A stretch of 64,000 bases of DNA from positions 1 through 64,000 of the forward strand of contig JAFIFX010000006.1 in assembly GCA_020831805.1 (NCBI GenBank), written 5' to 3'. The DNA comes from Planctomycetota bacterium. GTDB lineage: Bacteria > Planctomycetota > Phycisphaerae > Phycisphaerales > UBA1924. The translations under genes and the position numbers were made by a program. Numbering within the stretch: the stretch's first letter is position 1; every line of letters starts with the position of its first letter. Positions 14,500 through 23,308 of the stretch are shown in pieces. A model generated the notes under the pieces. The model saw only the letters and a program-made list of their open reading frames with translations. It had not been told where the DNA came from and did not search any database.

Positions 14500-15900
14500 A
14501 TGAGCGTCACGGGATTGGACTCATCGCAGGAAGACCGGGCCCACCGGCGGCTGGTGGCGCGGGCGATGGACCATCGGCTGGCGCGGTCGATGAAGGGGGA
14601 GGGGCTGAAGGCCAAGGCGCTGCGGGGGGCCGGGTGGACGCTGGTAGGCTTTGCAGCCAAGAAACCGTTGGGTCTCGTCTCGACGCTGGTGCTGACCCGA
14701 CTGCTGTTTCCGGAGGTGTTCGGCCTGATGGCCCTGGCCGGCGTGTTCATGACCGGGCTGCAGATGTTCAGCGACATCGGGATCCGGCCTTCGATCATCC
14801 AGAACAAACGCGGGGACGATCCGGACTTCCTGAACACCGCATGGACGATTCAGATCATCCGCGGTTTCGTGCTGTGGCTGATCGCGTGCCTGATCGCGTA
14901 TCCGGTTTCAGTCGTGTATGGGGAACCACTGCTCTTTCCGATCCTGTGCGCGATCGGGAGCACGGCAGCGATCCGCGGCTTCCAGACGACGGGGTACGCA
15001 ACTGCGAATCGGAAACTGCTGCTTGGCAAGCTCACGATGGTGGAACTGATCACACACGCGATTGCTATCGCGGTGACGATTGCGTGGGCATGGGTCCATC
15101 CGACGGTGTGGGCGCTCGTGGGCGGTGGTGTGATCTCGTCGCTGGTCAGCGTATCGCTGGGTTTCCGCGTTTTGAACACGCATCAGCATCGCATCCGATG
15201 GGATCAAGATGCGGCTCGTGAGCTTTTCCGTTTCGGAAAATGGATCTTTATCTCCACGGCGATCACTTTTCTTTCAAACAGTGGTGACAAAGTTTTTCTT
15301 CCGAAGATTCTTAGCATTGTCGATCTGTCTTTCTACGCTCTTGCCATGGCGCTCTTGGCTATCCCAACAAGCATCATCAAGAAAATGGCGACACAGGTAC
15401 TTTTCCCCGTTTATGTTCAGATTTTTCATAAATCTGGCGAACAAAAAATTAATAGGGTCACCTACAAATTTTTTACCTATTCTATTCCCATATACTTGAT
15501 TCCGATCGCATTTATCTTCCTTGGCGAGCCAGTCATTTCCTTGATGTACGACGACCGCTATCGCCATGCTGGCCCCGCACTGTCGATACTCGCCATTGGT
15601 GGATACATGACGATGATGAGGGCGAGCCAGAACGGCCTCCTGCTAGCCGCAGGAGACTCAAAGCGAGCCATGCTAGCGAGCGCTTCGCGGATTGCAACCG
15701 GGCTTCCACTCGGCGCAGTACTGGCTGTCCCCTTTGGGCTTCCGGGGTTTTGCGCGGGCATGGTCGTGTCCGACTCGATCGCACTGCTTGTCCAAAGGAA
15801 ACTTGCAAGGACACGGATTCCGAAACTCAACTCGGCTCCAGATCAAATACTATTGGCTATCCTGTTGCTGGCTGTAGCTATACGAGCCATGACGGTTTAG
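14500..15900 (+). CDS. Oligosaccharide flippase / lipopolysaccharide exporter family
   Basis: Polytopic membrane protein of the Wzx/MATE-like polysaccharide transporter superfamily, predicted to flip lipid-linked oligosaccharide across the inner membrane. The core begins at 'GAGWTLVGFAAKKPLGLVSTLVLTRLLFP' and includes the family's 'MALAGVFMTGLQMFSDIGI' stretch and about 11-12 hydrophobic helices. I chose the ATG at 14500; the frame opens at 14434. Codons from about 15200 to 15560 are strikingly A+T-rich compared with both ends of the same gene, suggesting mosaic origin. It is followed after 19 nt by a glycosyltransferase. Confidence 0.88.
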   Translation: MSVTGLDSSQEDRAHRRLVARAMDHRLARSMKGEGLKAKALRGAGWTLVGFAAKKPLGLVSTLVLTRLLFPEVFGLMALAGVFMTGLQMFSDIGIRPSIIQNKRGDDPDFLNTAWTIQIIRGFVLWLIACLIAYPVSVVYGEPLLFPILCAIGSTAAIRGFQTTGYATANRKLLLGKLTMVELITHAIAIAVTIAWAWVHPTVWALVGGGVISSLVSVSLGFRVLNTHQHRIRWDQDAARELFRFGKWIFISTAITFLSNSGDKVFLPKILSIVDLSFYALAMALLAIPTSIIKKMATQVLFPVYVQIFHKSGEQKINRVTYKFFTYSIPIYLIPIAFIFLGEPVISLMYDDRYRHAGPALSILAIGGYMTMMRASQNGLLLAAGDSKRAMLASASRIATGLPLGAVLAVPFGLPGFCAGMVVSDSIALLVQRKLARTRIPKLNSAPDQILLAILLLAVAIRAMTV

Positions 15901-15919
15901 AAGCACACGGGACTATTGC

Positions 15920-17089
15920 ATGGATCATGGCAAAGCACTGTCACTTCACTGGGTCGAGGGCCGCCCGTCTCTGGCGGGGGGGATCAAGTCAAACCGGCTG
16001 ATCGCCGAGGCGATGGCGCGGCGGGGGCATCGGGTGACAATTTTTCATCTCCCGGCGCGGAAACAGTGGCCCTCGTTGGCGCAGCCGCTGAAGCTTTGGA
16101 GACGGGCGTATCGCGAAGTCACGAGACAGAGCGCTGGGGCGCGGCATCACCTTGAGCAGGCCGCGGTGCCGGTCCGGGTGTTTCCGGGGCGTGTGGTCGA
16201 TGCTGATTTCGTGCCGGACGCGGATGTGGTGTTCGCGAGCTGGTGGGCGGTCTGGCGGGAGGTCGCGGGCTGGCCGGCTTCCAAGGGTCTCAAGGTTCAT
16301 TACGCCCGCCACCACGAGCTGCACGGAGGGCCGGAGGACGAGGTGCATGCGGCATACCGGTTGCCGGGGCCGAAGGTCGTCATCTCGTCGTGGCTGGGGC
16401 GGGTGATGCAGGAGTACGGGCATGCGGAGATCCTGCGGGTGCCGAACGGGGTGAACTGGGCACAGTTCGACTCCTCGCCGCGGGGCAGGCAGGACCGGCC
16501 GACAGTCGGGATGCTGATGCGCGACGCGGTGTTCAAGGACACGCCGGTCGGGCTGGAGGCGATGCGGCTGGTGCGGGAGCGGATCCCGGAGGTGCGGCTC
16601 ATCGGCTTCGGCCAGCAGGCGTTCCCGGGCAAGTGGGCCGCCCCGGAAGGGCTTGAGTATCACGAACGCCCGGCGCAGGATCTGATCCCGAAGCTGTACC
16701 AATCCTGCGACTGCTGGGTCGTGCCGTCGCGCTCGGAGGGCTTCGGGATGCCCGGGCTTGAGGCGGCGGCGGGGCACTGCCCGATCGTGAGCACGCGGTG
16801 CGGCGGTCCGGAGGACTATGTGCGGGACGGGGTGAACGGGTACCTGGTGGATGTCGGCGATGCGAACGCCATGGCGGATCGGATCGTGGCGATTCTGCGC
16901 CGGAGCGAGGAAGACTGGCGGCGCATGAGCGCGGCGAGTTACGAGATTGCGCGCGAGTTCGACTGGGATCGGTCCGCTGAGAAGCTCGAGGCGGCGTTGT
17001 ATCGGTGGCTGGAAGTGCGCGATGACGAAGCACTAGCACAGGCCGCGGCAGGGCCGTCGCCCTTGACGGGGGCATCGGGTGATGCCTAA
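15920..17089 (+). CDS. GT4-type glycosyltransferase
   Basis: A 389-residue GT-B glycosyltransferase. The N-terminal half has the acceptor-side start 'GGIKSNRLIAEAMARRGHRVTIFHLP'. The C-terminal half has the nucleotide-sugar motif 'PSRSEGFGMPGLEAAA' with the E-x7-E pair (E273 and E281), followed by 'GGPEDYVRDGVNGYLVD'. It likely transfers a sugar from a nucleotide donor during assembly of a surface polysaccharide at the inner membrane face. Placement between a flippase and an LPS-kinase-like gene supports this. It overlaps the next gene by 8-11 nt. Confidence 0.9.
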   Translation: MDHGKALSLHWVEGRPSLAGGIKSNRLIAEAMARRGHRVTIFHLPARKQWPSLAQPLKLWRRAYREVTRQSAGARHHLEQAAVPVRVFPGRVVDADFVPDADVVFASWWAVWREVAGWPASKGLKVHYARHHELHGGPEDEVHAAYRLPGPKVVISSWLGRVMQEYGHAEILRVPNGVNWAQFDSSPRGRQDRPTVGMLMRDAVFKDTPVGLEAMRLVRERIPEVRLIGFGQQAFPGKWAAPEGLEYHERPAQDLIPKLYQSCDCWVVPSRSEGFGMPGLEAAAGHCPIVSTRCGGPEDYVRDGVNGYLVDVGDANAMADRIVAILRRSEEDWRRMSAASYEIAREFDWDRSAEKLEAALYRWLEVRDDEALAQAAAGPSPLTGASGDA

Positions 17090-17852
17090 CGCTGATCGGC
17101 GATTTGATGAGACGGCGCGCGCCCTGAGTCGCGGGGATCTGGAGGGGGAGGTTCTGGCCGCCCGGCCGGGGCGGGTGACGGTGCGGGTGGATGATGGGAG
17201 CCCTGGGCTGGTGTACAAGCTCTGGAACCTGAGCGCTCCGAAGAGCGTGCTGCGCCGGGTCGCCCGGCGGACGAAGGGACGCAGCGAGTGGGACGCGCTG
17301 CGGCGGTTGCGGGCGGCCGGGGTGGCGGTGCCGGAGCCGCTGGCGTTCTTCCGGCTCCGGGGCGGCGGGGTTCGGCATCACGAGGTGTTGATCGTCGAGG
17401 ATCTGTCGCCGTGCGAATCGCTGCAGAAGCTCATGCATTCGTCCAGCAAGCACGGCAGGGAGGCCGAGGTCGAGCGGCTGGACGGCGAGGTGATCACCCT
17501 GACCGCGGCGATGATCGGGCAGGGCGTAGTGGACAATGATCATCGGCTCGGGAACTTTGTGGTCCGGGCGGATGGCGCCCTTTATCGGCTCGATTTTGAG
17601 AACGCATCGCGGATCGGGCGCGGGCGTCGCGGGGATGAACGGCTCGGGGTGATGCTCGGGGCCCTCGTGAGCAGCCACGCGTGGGCGACGCGGTTCGCGC
17701 CGGAGTTGACGCCGCGGTTTGTGGAGCGGTTGCTTGGCGAGATCCGGCCGGGGGAGCGGACGCTGGAGCGGGCTCGGTCGGCGGCGGCCGCGGAGATCAG
17801 TTGGCTGTGCGACCGGTCGGGCTTCACACTTTCGAATGAGCTTGGGTGGTAG
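17082..17852 (+). CDS. LPS/heptose kinase-like protein (WaaP/InaA type)
   Basis: A 256-residue small kinase-fold protein. Visible features are 'LVYKLW' (candidate nucleotide-binding K46), 'SEWDALRRLRAAGVAVPEPLAFF', the catalytic-loop-like 'DNDHRLGNFVV' (about 151-161) and the metal-binding 'RLDFENAS' (D171). This pattern fits WaaP/Kdo-kinase and InaA-like proteins that phosphorylate core lipopolysaccharide sugars. The start could be GTG 17079 or ATG 17082, overlapping the glycosyltransferase stop, so the genes are translationally coupled. Its 3' end overlaps the convergent kinase gene by 29 nt. The substrate is inferred from context only. Confidence 0.72.
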   Translation: MPNADRRFDETARALSRGDLEGEVLAARPGRVTVRVDDGSPGLVYKLWNLSAPKSVLRRVARRTKGRSEWDALRRLRAAGVAVPEPLAFFRLRGGGVRHHEVLIVEDLSPCESLQKLMHSSSKHGREAEVERLDGEVITLTAAMIGQGVVDNDHRLGNFVVRADGALYRLDFENASRIGRGRRGDERLGVMLGALVSSHAWATRFAPELTPRFVERLLGEIRPGERTLERARSAAAAEISWLCDRSGFTLSNELGW

Positions 17853-18546
17853 TGGCGGCCAACGGCGCCGGGAGCAAGGGCTCCAGGTAGTCCTGGATGG
17901 CGGCCTGGATTGCCGCGAGGTCGCCGGGTGGGATGACGATCAGTTCGGGGCAGCCATCGGCCAATGCGCGAAAACGACGGAGGGACATGTCGTAGTACGC
18001 TCGGGACGAACCCGGGCGGCGTGCGACAAGGTCGTCCGGGTCGGCGGTGATCAGGAACGCCAGGTCGGGGCGGAGGCTCAGGCGGTGGATCAGCGACACG
18101 AGCCGGGGGAGTTGCTCGATGATCCTGGCCATTTCATCGTAGATGTAGCGATCGAAGACGATCAGATCCTTGCGCCTGTACTTCGGGAGGCACAGGACGA
18201 GACGGAAGGTCAACGCGTCGATGGGGTAGCAGATCCCGCGGCGCAGCGTGCGCAGCCGACGCTTCAGGCCGGGCCTGGCTTGCACGCCACTGGTGGTTTG
18301 GCTCGCCGGTGCGGGCTCGGCGATGTACTGACGCCGCTTCATGGGCGTGGATCGGCCGGGATTCAGAAGCCGCTGGAGGGCGTGGCCGCAGGTGTACCGA
18401 TCGCCCTTGATCATGGTGGCGTGGAGGCCGTGTGACAAAGCGAACTGGATGATGAAATCCTGATTGGTGGACTTGCCGCTGCCCTCCGGGCCGGTGAGTG
18501 TGATCAGGAGGGGTCGGTTGCGTGGGTGTGGTGCTTCAAGGGCCAT
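17824..18546 (-). CDS. Thymidylate-kinase-like P-loop kinase
   Basis: A 240-residue P-loop protein with Walker A 'GPEGSGKST' (19-27), a basic 'GLKRRLRTLRRGI' segment and a 'VFDRYIYDEMARI' motif corresponding to the DR(Y/H) signature of thymidylate kinases. It differs from housekeeping Tmk in its central region, and paralogues like this are often found in polysaccharide or phosphorylated-sugar clusters. It converges on and overlaps the LPS-kinase-like gene. The true phosphoryl acceptor cannot be told from sequence. Confidence 0.7.
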   Translation of the reverse strand: MALEAPHPRNRPLLITLTGPEGSGKSTNQDFIIQFALSHGLHATMIKGDRYTCGHALQRLLNPGRSTPMKRRQYIAEPAPASQTTSGVQARPGLKRRLRTLRRGICYPIDALTFRLVLCLPKYRRKDLIVFDRYIYDEMARIIEQLPRLVSLIHRLSLRPDLAFLITADPDDLVARRPGSSRAYYDMSLRRFRALADGCPELIVIPPGDLAAIQAAIQDYLEPLLPAPLAATTTQAHSKV

Positions 18547-18723
18547 GTGTGCGGCTTGCTTCTCTGGTCGGGCTCGGCTCGCGTGCTGCGGCGGGATGGT
18601 TCGGAGAGATCGGCGGACAAGCCGGCGTGCTTGCGTGGATACGGAGACTTGGGGTCTCCAGCGTAGACCAAATGAGGGTTGGATGGGCGAGCGGCGGGGT
18701 GTGCGCTAGGATGGGAGCCGCTC

Positions 18724-18806
<83 letters not shown>

Positions 18807-18925
18807 CTTTGGGACTGTTTGAGACCGGGGCTTCGGGCCGGGCGTCGCTCGGGCCGGGATCCCCCCCACCACTTGGACCGACGCGGGCGCCTGTTTGGGG
18901 CCCGGATACGGAGAAGGACCTAGAC

Positions 18926-19282
18926 ATGGCCGACGACAAGCCGCAGCAGCAGCAGATCCAGTTCCGCATCGACGAGAGCAAGATGACCTCGACCTATGCG
19001 AACACGATCCGGACCTCGAACACGCAGGATGAGGTGGTGATGGACTTCGGGATGAACCTGCCGATGCAGGTGCCGAACCAGCCGCCGATGATCGTGTTCA
19101 ATGTGGGGTCGCGGGTGATCATGAACTGGGCGGGGGCGAAGCGGCTGGTGATGTCGCTGGGCAACGCCGTGCGGCAGTACGAGGAGCAGTTCGGGACGAT
19201 CGAACTGAACCAGCAGCAGCAGGGCCGGCCGGGCGGGCAGGCTGGCGGGCAGGCCCAGGGCGGGCCCGGCACGCCGGCGTAA
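18926..19282 (+). CDS. DUF3467 protein
   Basis: A 118-residue cytoplasmic protein. The DUF3467 core runs from 'IQFRIDESKMTSTYANTIRTS' through 'VMDFGMNLP' and 'VGSRVIMNWAGAKRLVMSLGNAVRQYEEQFG'. N- and C-terminal tails are Gln/Gly-rich and probably disordered. DUF3467 proteins are small, widespread in planctomycetes and of unknown function. The ATG at 18926 follows AGAAGGAC. It directly precedes the MoxR-Bat operon on the same strand, but a roughly 190-nt gap leaves cotranscription open. Confidence 0.85.
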   Translation: MADDKPQQQQIQFRIDESKMTSTYANTIRTSNTQDEVVMDFGMNLPMQVPNQPPMIVFNVGSRVIMNWAGAKRLVMSLGNAVRQYEEQFGTIELNQQQQGRPGGQAGGQAQGGPGTPA

Positions 19283-19469
19283 ATCGTTGTGAGCACGGTG
19301 CATGCCCGCCTCGGATCCCTCGGGTCCCGGGCGGGTGCTGTGCGTTGGGGCGGACCGGTGAACCCGGGCGATCGAGGGGCGTAGGGTGACGGGGCGGGTG
19401 GTGGTTGGCATCCAACTGGGATGGGTGCGGCCGCTCCATACCCGTCGCGGCTTGTTTCGGAGGTCTCGC

Positions 19470-20468
19470 GTGGTGAACGCTTCGGCGGTGAATGAGTCGG
19501 AACTGCTCGACCTGGCCGGCCCGGTCCGGGATCTGGCCCAGGAGGTCGGGCGGGTGGTTGTGGGTCAGGAGAAGATGGTCCGGGCCTTGCTGATCGGGGT
19601 GCTGACCGGGGGGCATGTGCTGCTCGAGGGGGTGCCGGGGCTGGCAAAGACCCTGACGGTGACGACGCTGGCGAAGGCGATGCACGCCCGGTTCTCGCGG
19701 ATCCAGTTCACGCCGGACCTGCTGCCGGCGGACCTGATCGGGACGCTGATCTACGACCCGAAGCAAGGGACCTTTACCCCGCGCAAAGGACCGATCTTCG
19801 CGAACCTGGTGCTGGCGGACGAGATCAACCGCGCGCCGGCCAAGGTGCAGTCGGCGTTGCTTGAGGCGATGCAGGAGCGAGCCGCGACGATCGGGGACAC
19901 GACCTATCCGGTCGGGGATCCGTTCCTGGTGCTGGCGACGCAGAACCCGATCGAGCAGGAGGGGACCTACCGGCTGCCCGAGGCGCAGGTGGATCGGTTC
20001 ATGCTCAAGCTGAAAATCGGGTACCCGAGCAAGGCGGAGGAGCGGACGATCATCGACCGGATGGTCATCGGCGAGCCGGAGGCGATCCGTCCGGTGGTGA
20101 CGCTGGAACAGGTCAAGGCGGCAAAGGACGCGGTCGGGCGTGTGTATTTGGACGAGCGGGTCCGGGACTACATCGTGGAGGTTGTGCACGCGACGCGGGA
20201 CCCGGCGGGGTCAGGGGCGCGGTTCACGCTGGATCTGGAGAAGCTGATCGAGTTCGGGGCGTCGCCGCGGGCGTCGATCTCGCTGGCGAAGGCGGCGCGG
20301 GCGCACGCGTTGCTGGAGGGTCGGGGGTTCGTGACGCCGTCGGATGTGAAGAGCGTTGGGATGGATGTGCTGCGGCACCGGGTGATCGTGGGGTACGAGG
20401 GGGAGGCCGAGGGCGTGACGCCCGAGGACATCGTGCAGGAGATCTTCAACCGCATCCCGATCCCGTAA
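19470..20468 (+). CDS. MoxR-family AAA+ ATPase
   Basis: A 332-residue AAA+ ATPase of the MoxR/RavA class, a chaperone-like partner of von Willebrand factor A (VWA) proteins. It has Walker A 'GVPGLAKT', Walker B 'LVLADEINRAPAKVQSALLEAMQE', the 'LATQNPIEQEGTYRLPEAQVDRF' sensor/second-region block typical of MoxR, and a C-terminal lid. I chose GTG 19470 with GGAGG 6 nt upstream rather than the frame start at 19386. It heads an operon of seven further genes (DUF58 to BatE), the canonical order for the Bat complex, which acts at the inner membrane and periplasm in stress tolerance. Confidence 0.94.
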   Translation: MVNASAVNESELLDLAGPVRDLAQEVGRVVVGQEKMVRALLIGVLTGGHVLLEGVPGLAKTLTVTTLAKAMHARFSRIQFTPDLLPADLIGTLIYDPKQGTFTPRKGPIFANLVLADEINRAPAKVQSALLEAMQERAATIGDTTYPVGDPFLVLATQNPIEQEGTYRLPEAQVDRFMLKLKIGYPSKAEERTIIDRMVIGEPEAIRPVVTLEQVKAAKDAVGRVYLDERVRDYIVEVVHATRDPAGSGARFTLDLEKLIEFGASPRASISLAKAARAHALLEGRGFVTPSDVKSVGMDVLRHRVIVGYEGEAEGVTPEDIVQEIFNRIPIP

Positions 20469-20487
20469 GGACACGAGGGCTGGCGCG

Positions 20488-21387
20488 ATGCTGACCGAGG
20501 AACTGATGCGGGAGGTCAAGCGGCTGGAGATCCGCTCGCGGCGGCGGGTGGATCAGCTGCTGGGTGGCCAGTATCACTCGGTGTTCAAGGGGCAGGGGAT
20601 CGAGTTCGCGGATGTGCGGGAGTATCAGCCGGGCGACGAGGTGCGATGGATCGACTGGAATGTGACGGCGCGGACGGGCGTGCCGTTCGTCAAGCGGTTC
20701 AGCGAGGAGCGACAGCTCACGGTGATCCTGGCGGTCGATGCGGGACTGACGAGCGCGTTCGGGACCAGCAAGAGCAAGCTGCGGCTGTCGGCGGAGGTCG
20801 GGGCGGTGCTGGCGATGGCGGCGGCCAGAAACAACGATCTGGTGGGGCTGCACCTGATCGGGGCGCGGGATCGGCTGCACCTGCCGCCGGGCAAGGGACG
20901 CACGCACACGCTGCGGGTGCTGCGGGAGCTGCTGGGCGCCGAGCCCGCGGAACGGCCTTCCGAGCTGGCCGAGGAACTGGACGAACTCGGGCGGAGCCTG
21001 AAGCGGCGGGCGGTCGTGTTCCTGATCTCGGACCTGCTTTCCGGGCTGGACACCGACGAGGACCGTGAGCCGAGCTGGGCGCGCCCGCTTCGGATGCTGG
21101 CCCGCAAGCACGAGGTGATCGCGCTGACCGTGGAGGACCCGCGGGAGAACGCGCTGCCCGATGTCGGGATGCTGCGGATGGTGGACCCGGTGACGGGCCG
21201 GCGGGTGGTGCTGGACACCTCGTCGCGAGCGGTGCGGGCGCGGTACACGACGGCGGCAGCGCGGGACCACGGGGCGATCGATCGGGCGCTCGGACGGGCT
21301 CGGGTGGACCGCGTGCGGCTGGCAACGGACCGGCCTTTCGGCGATGATCTGGCGCGGTATCTGAGCATGCGGGAGCGGAGGGCGTGA
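20488..21387 (+). CDS. DUF58 protein of the MoxR-Bat operon
   Basis: A 299-residue cytoplasmic protein with the DUF58 signature 'REYQPGDEVRWIDWNVTAR' (about 44-62) and a VWA-like core ('RAVVFLISDLLSG', then 'HEVIALTVEDPRENALPDVG'). DUF58 proteins always travel with MoxR ATPases and are probably its first client or adaptor. The stop codon overlaps the next start (GTGA at 21384), showing translational coupling. Confidence 0.93.
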   Translation: MLTEELMREVKRLEIRSRRRVDQLLGGQYHSVFKGQGIEFADVREYQPGDEVRWIDWNVTARTGVPFVKRFSEERQLTVILAVDAGLTSAFGTSKSKLRLSAEVGAVLAMAAARNNDLVGLHLIGARDRLHLPPGKGRTHTLRVLRELLGAEPAERPSELAEELDELGRSLKRRAVVFLISDLLSGLDTDEDREPSWARPLRMLARKHEVIALTVEDPRENALPDVGMLRMVDPVTGRRVVLDTSSRAVRARYTTAAARDHGAIDRALGRARVDRVRLATDRPFGDDLARYLSMRERRA

Positions 21388-22244
21388 CCGTGGCGCGGCG
21401 GATCCATTCCTGGATGGTCGGCGTGCTGCTTGCGGCGGCGTTGGCGGTCGGCTGCGCGGAGCAGCAGCCCGCCGGCATGGAGGGGCCGGAGCTGTCTTCG
21501 TTCGCGGAGGATCACGGCGCCGGCTTCGGCGTGACCGTGTCGGTCGACCGGGCCGAGGTGCGGACGGTGGACCGGGTCGAGGTGACGATCGAGGTCACGC
21601 GCCCGGCCGGGATGCCCGTGACGGTGGTGGAATCGGATTGGTCGGACCCTGAATGGGGCGGATGGACGGTCGCGGGCCGGCGGTCTTCCGAGCCGTGGTC
21701 GATGGGCGACGGGCGGCTCGGTCAGCGGCATGTGGTGGTGCTCGAACCGTTCCTCGAGGGCGCGTACCGGATCCCGCCGGTAGAGGTCCGCACCGGCGCG
21801 CAGTCCGTGGCGACCGCGGCGCTGGAGCTGCGGGTGGTGTCGGTGCTCGATGAGGAGGACGCGGGGCGGCTGGCCGAGGCGGCGCCCGTGATCAACCCTG
21901 GCGATGAACGAACCGGCGGAACGGGGCTGGTTGTGGGTGCGGTGCTGGTCACGCTCGGGGCGTTCGCGGTCGCCTGGCGGCTGGGCTGGGCGCGCGGTGC
22001 GCCGACGGATTCGCCTGCTTTGACGCCGCTGGACGCCCTGCGACGGGTCGCGGCCGGAGGCGGCGAGGATCCTGATGCGTTGGGCGTGGTGCACCGGGCT
22101 TTGGAGCATCTGAGCCCGAACGCCGGGGATGGGTTGCGCTCGCTGGCGGCCCGGTGCGAGCGGGCTCGGTTCGCGCCCGGGAGCAGCGATGACGCGCGGG
22201 CGATCGCCCGGGAAGCGTTGGCGGTGCTGGAAGGGGGCCGGTGA
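21384..22244 (+). CDS. Lipoprotein of the Bat operon (DUF4381-position)
   Basis: A 286-residue protein with a lipoprotein signal ('LLAAALAVGC', Cys about residue 25), a beta-sandwich ectodomain ('VTVSVDRAEVRTVDRVEVTIEV') reminiscent of BatD Ig-like modules, one membrane helix ('GLVVGAVLVTLGAFAVAW') and a helical cytoplasmic-side tail. It occupies the slot that DUF4381 proteins fill in other MoxR operons. The start is GTG 21384 or 21390. Next gene overlaps by 4 nt. Confidence 0.75.
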   Translation: MTVARRIHSWMVGVLLAAALAVGCAEQQPAGMEGPELSSFAEDHGAGFGVTVSVDRAEVRTVDRVEVTIEVTRPAGMPVTVVESDWSDPEWGGWTVAGRRSSEPWSMGDGRLGQRHVVVLEPFLEGAYRIPPVEVRTGAQSVATAALELRVVSVLDEEDAGRLAEAAPVINPGDERTGGTGLVVGAVLVTLGAFAVAWRLGWARGAPTDSPALTPLDALRRVAAGGGEDPDALGVVHRALEHLSPNAGDGLRSLAARCERARFAPGSSDDARAIAREALAVLEGGR

Positions 22245-23308
22245 TGTTCCGCTACGCCGACCCGTGGGTGTTCTGGGTGTTGCTGCTCGTCCCCGTGTGG
22301 GGGGTGTGGTGGCTGGTCGGCCGATCCCGGGCGGCGGGGGTGATGCTCTCGGTCTTTGGGCGGGCGGCGGCCGCCGAAGGGGCCTGGTCGTGGCGGGGTC
22401 TGGCGGGGCTGCTGGCGCCGCTGGCCCGGGCGGGGGCACTGGCGGCGCTGGTGGTGGCGCTGGCCCGGCCGCAGGAGATGATCCCGCGTGCGGAGGCGAC
22501 GCGGGACGCGGTGGCGTTGCAGCTCGTGGTGGATCGTTCCGGCTCGATGAGCGAGGCGGTGCTGCTCGACGGGGAGCGGATGACCCGGCTGGACGCGGTC
22601 AAGCGGGTGGTGCACCAGTTCGTGGCCGGTGACGGGCGTCATTACCGGGGGCGGGAGGGGGATCTGGTCGGCCTGATCGCGTTCGGGACCTACGCCGACA
22701 CGCTTTCGCCGCTGACGGCATCGCATGGGGCGTTGCTGGATGCGCTGGCGCGCCTCGAGATCCCGGTGGACCGGCGGGAGCGGGCCACGGCGATCGGCGA
22801 CGGGCTGGTGCTCGCCTGCGCGCGGCTGCAGGCGGCGGAGGACGCGATGCGGGCGGACATTGGCGATCCTGACTTCGCGTTCCGGTCCAAGGCGGTCATC
22901 CTGCTGACGGACGGAGAGAACAACGCGGGGGTGTACTCGCCGGCGGACGGCGCCTCGCTGGCGCGGGAATGGGGGATCCGGGTGTACATCATCAGCATCC
23001 GTGACGACTCGTACACCGGGGGGATCTCGGGGCGGGTGTTCGGGGGGGCGCGGCGGGGGACGGTCCCGGCGTACGAGCGTGAGATGCGGGCCGTGGCGGA
23101 ACACACGGGCGGGCGATTCTGGGGCGTGGACGATCCCGCGGGCATGGCGGAGGTGTACTCGCAGATCGACGAGTTGGAGCGGACCGAGATCCTCGTGACC
23201 GAGACCACGGAGATCGTGGATCTGTACCACCGCTACGCGGTGCTGGCGGTGCTGCTGCTGGGGATCGAGTTCCTGCTGCGCGGCGTGGCCGGTGGGAGGC
23301 TGCCGTGA
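22241..23308 (+). CDS. BatA-like von Willebrand factor A membrane protein
   Basis: A 355-residue protein (starts GTG 22241 or ATG 22244). Layout: membrane helix near the N-terminus, a second helix around 52-74, a VWA domain with metal-ion site 'VDRSGSMS' and 'LLTDGENN', and a C-terminal membrane helix ('YAVLAVLLLGIEFLLRGVAGG'). The VWA domain therefore faces the periplasm between anchors. BatA forms a complex with BatB/BatC under MoxR control. Ends in a GTGA overlap with BatB. Confidence 0.9.
   Translation: MMFRYADPWVFWVLLLVPVWGVWWLVGRSRAAGVMLSVFGRAAAAEGAWSWRGLAGLLAPLARAGALAALVVALARPQEMIPRAEATRDAVALQLVVDRSGSMSEAVLLDGERMTRLDAVKRVVHQFVAGDGRHYRGREGDLVGLIAFGTYADTLSPLTASHGALLDALARLEIPVDRRERATAIGDGLVLACARLQAAEDAMRADIGDPDFAFRSKAVILLTDGENNAGVYSPADGASLAREWGIRVYIISIRDDSYTGGISGRVFGGARRGTVPAYEREMRAVAEHTGGRFWGVDDPAGMAEVYSQIDELERTEILVTETTEIVDLYHRYAVLAVLLLGIEFLLRGVAGGRLP

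Noticed and set aside
12830..14503. Long plus-strand ORF (557 residues) opposite tig
   Set aside because: Shadow with Gly/Leu/Asp-rich low-complexity; trigger factor on the minus strand explains the region.
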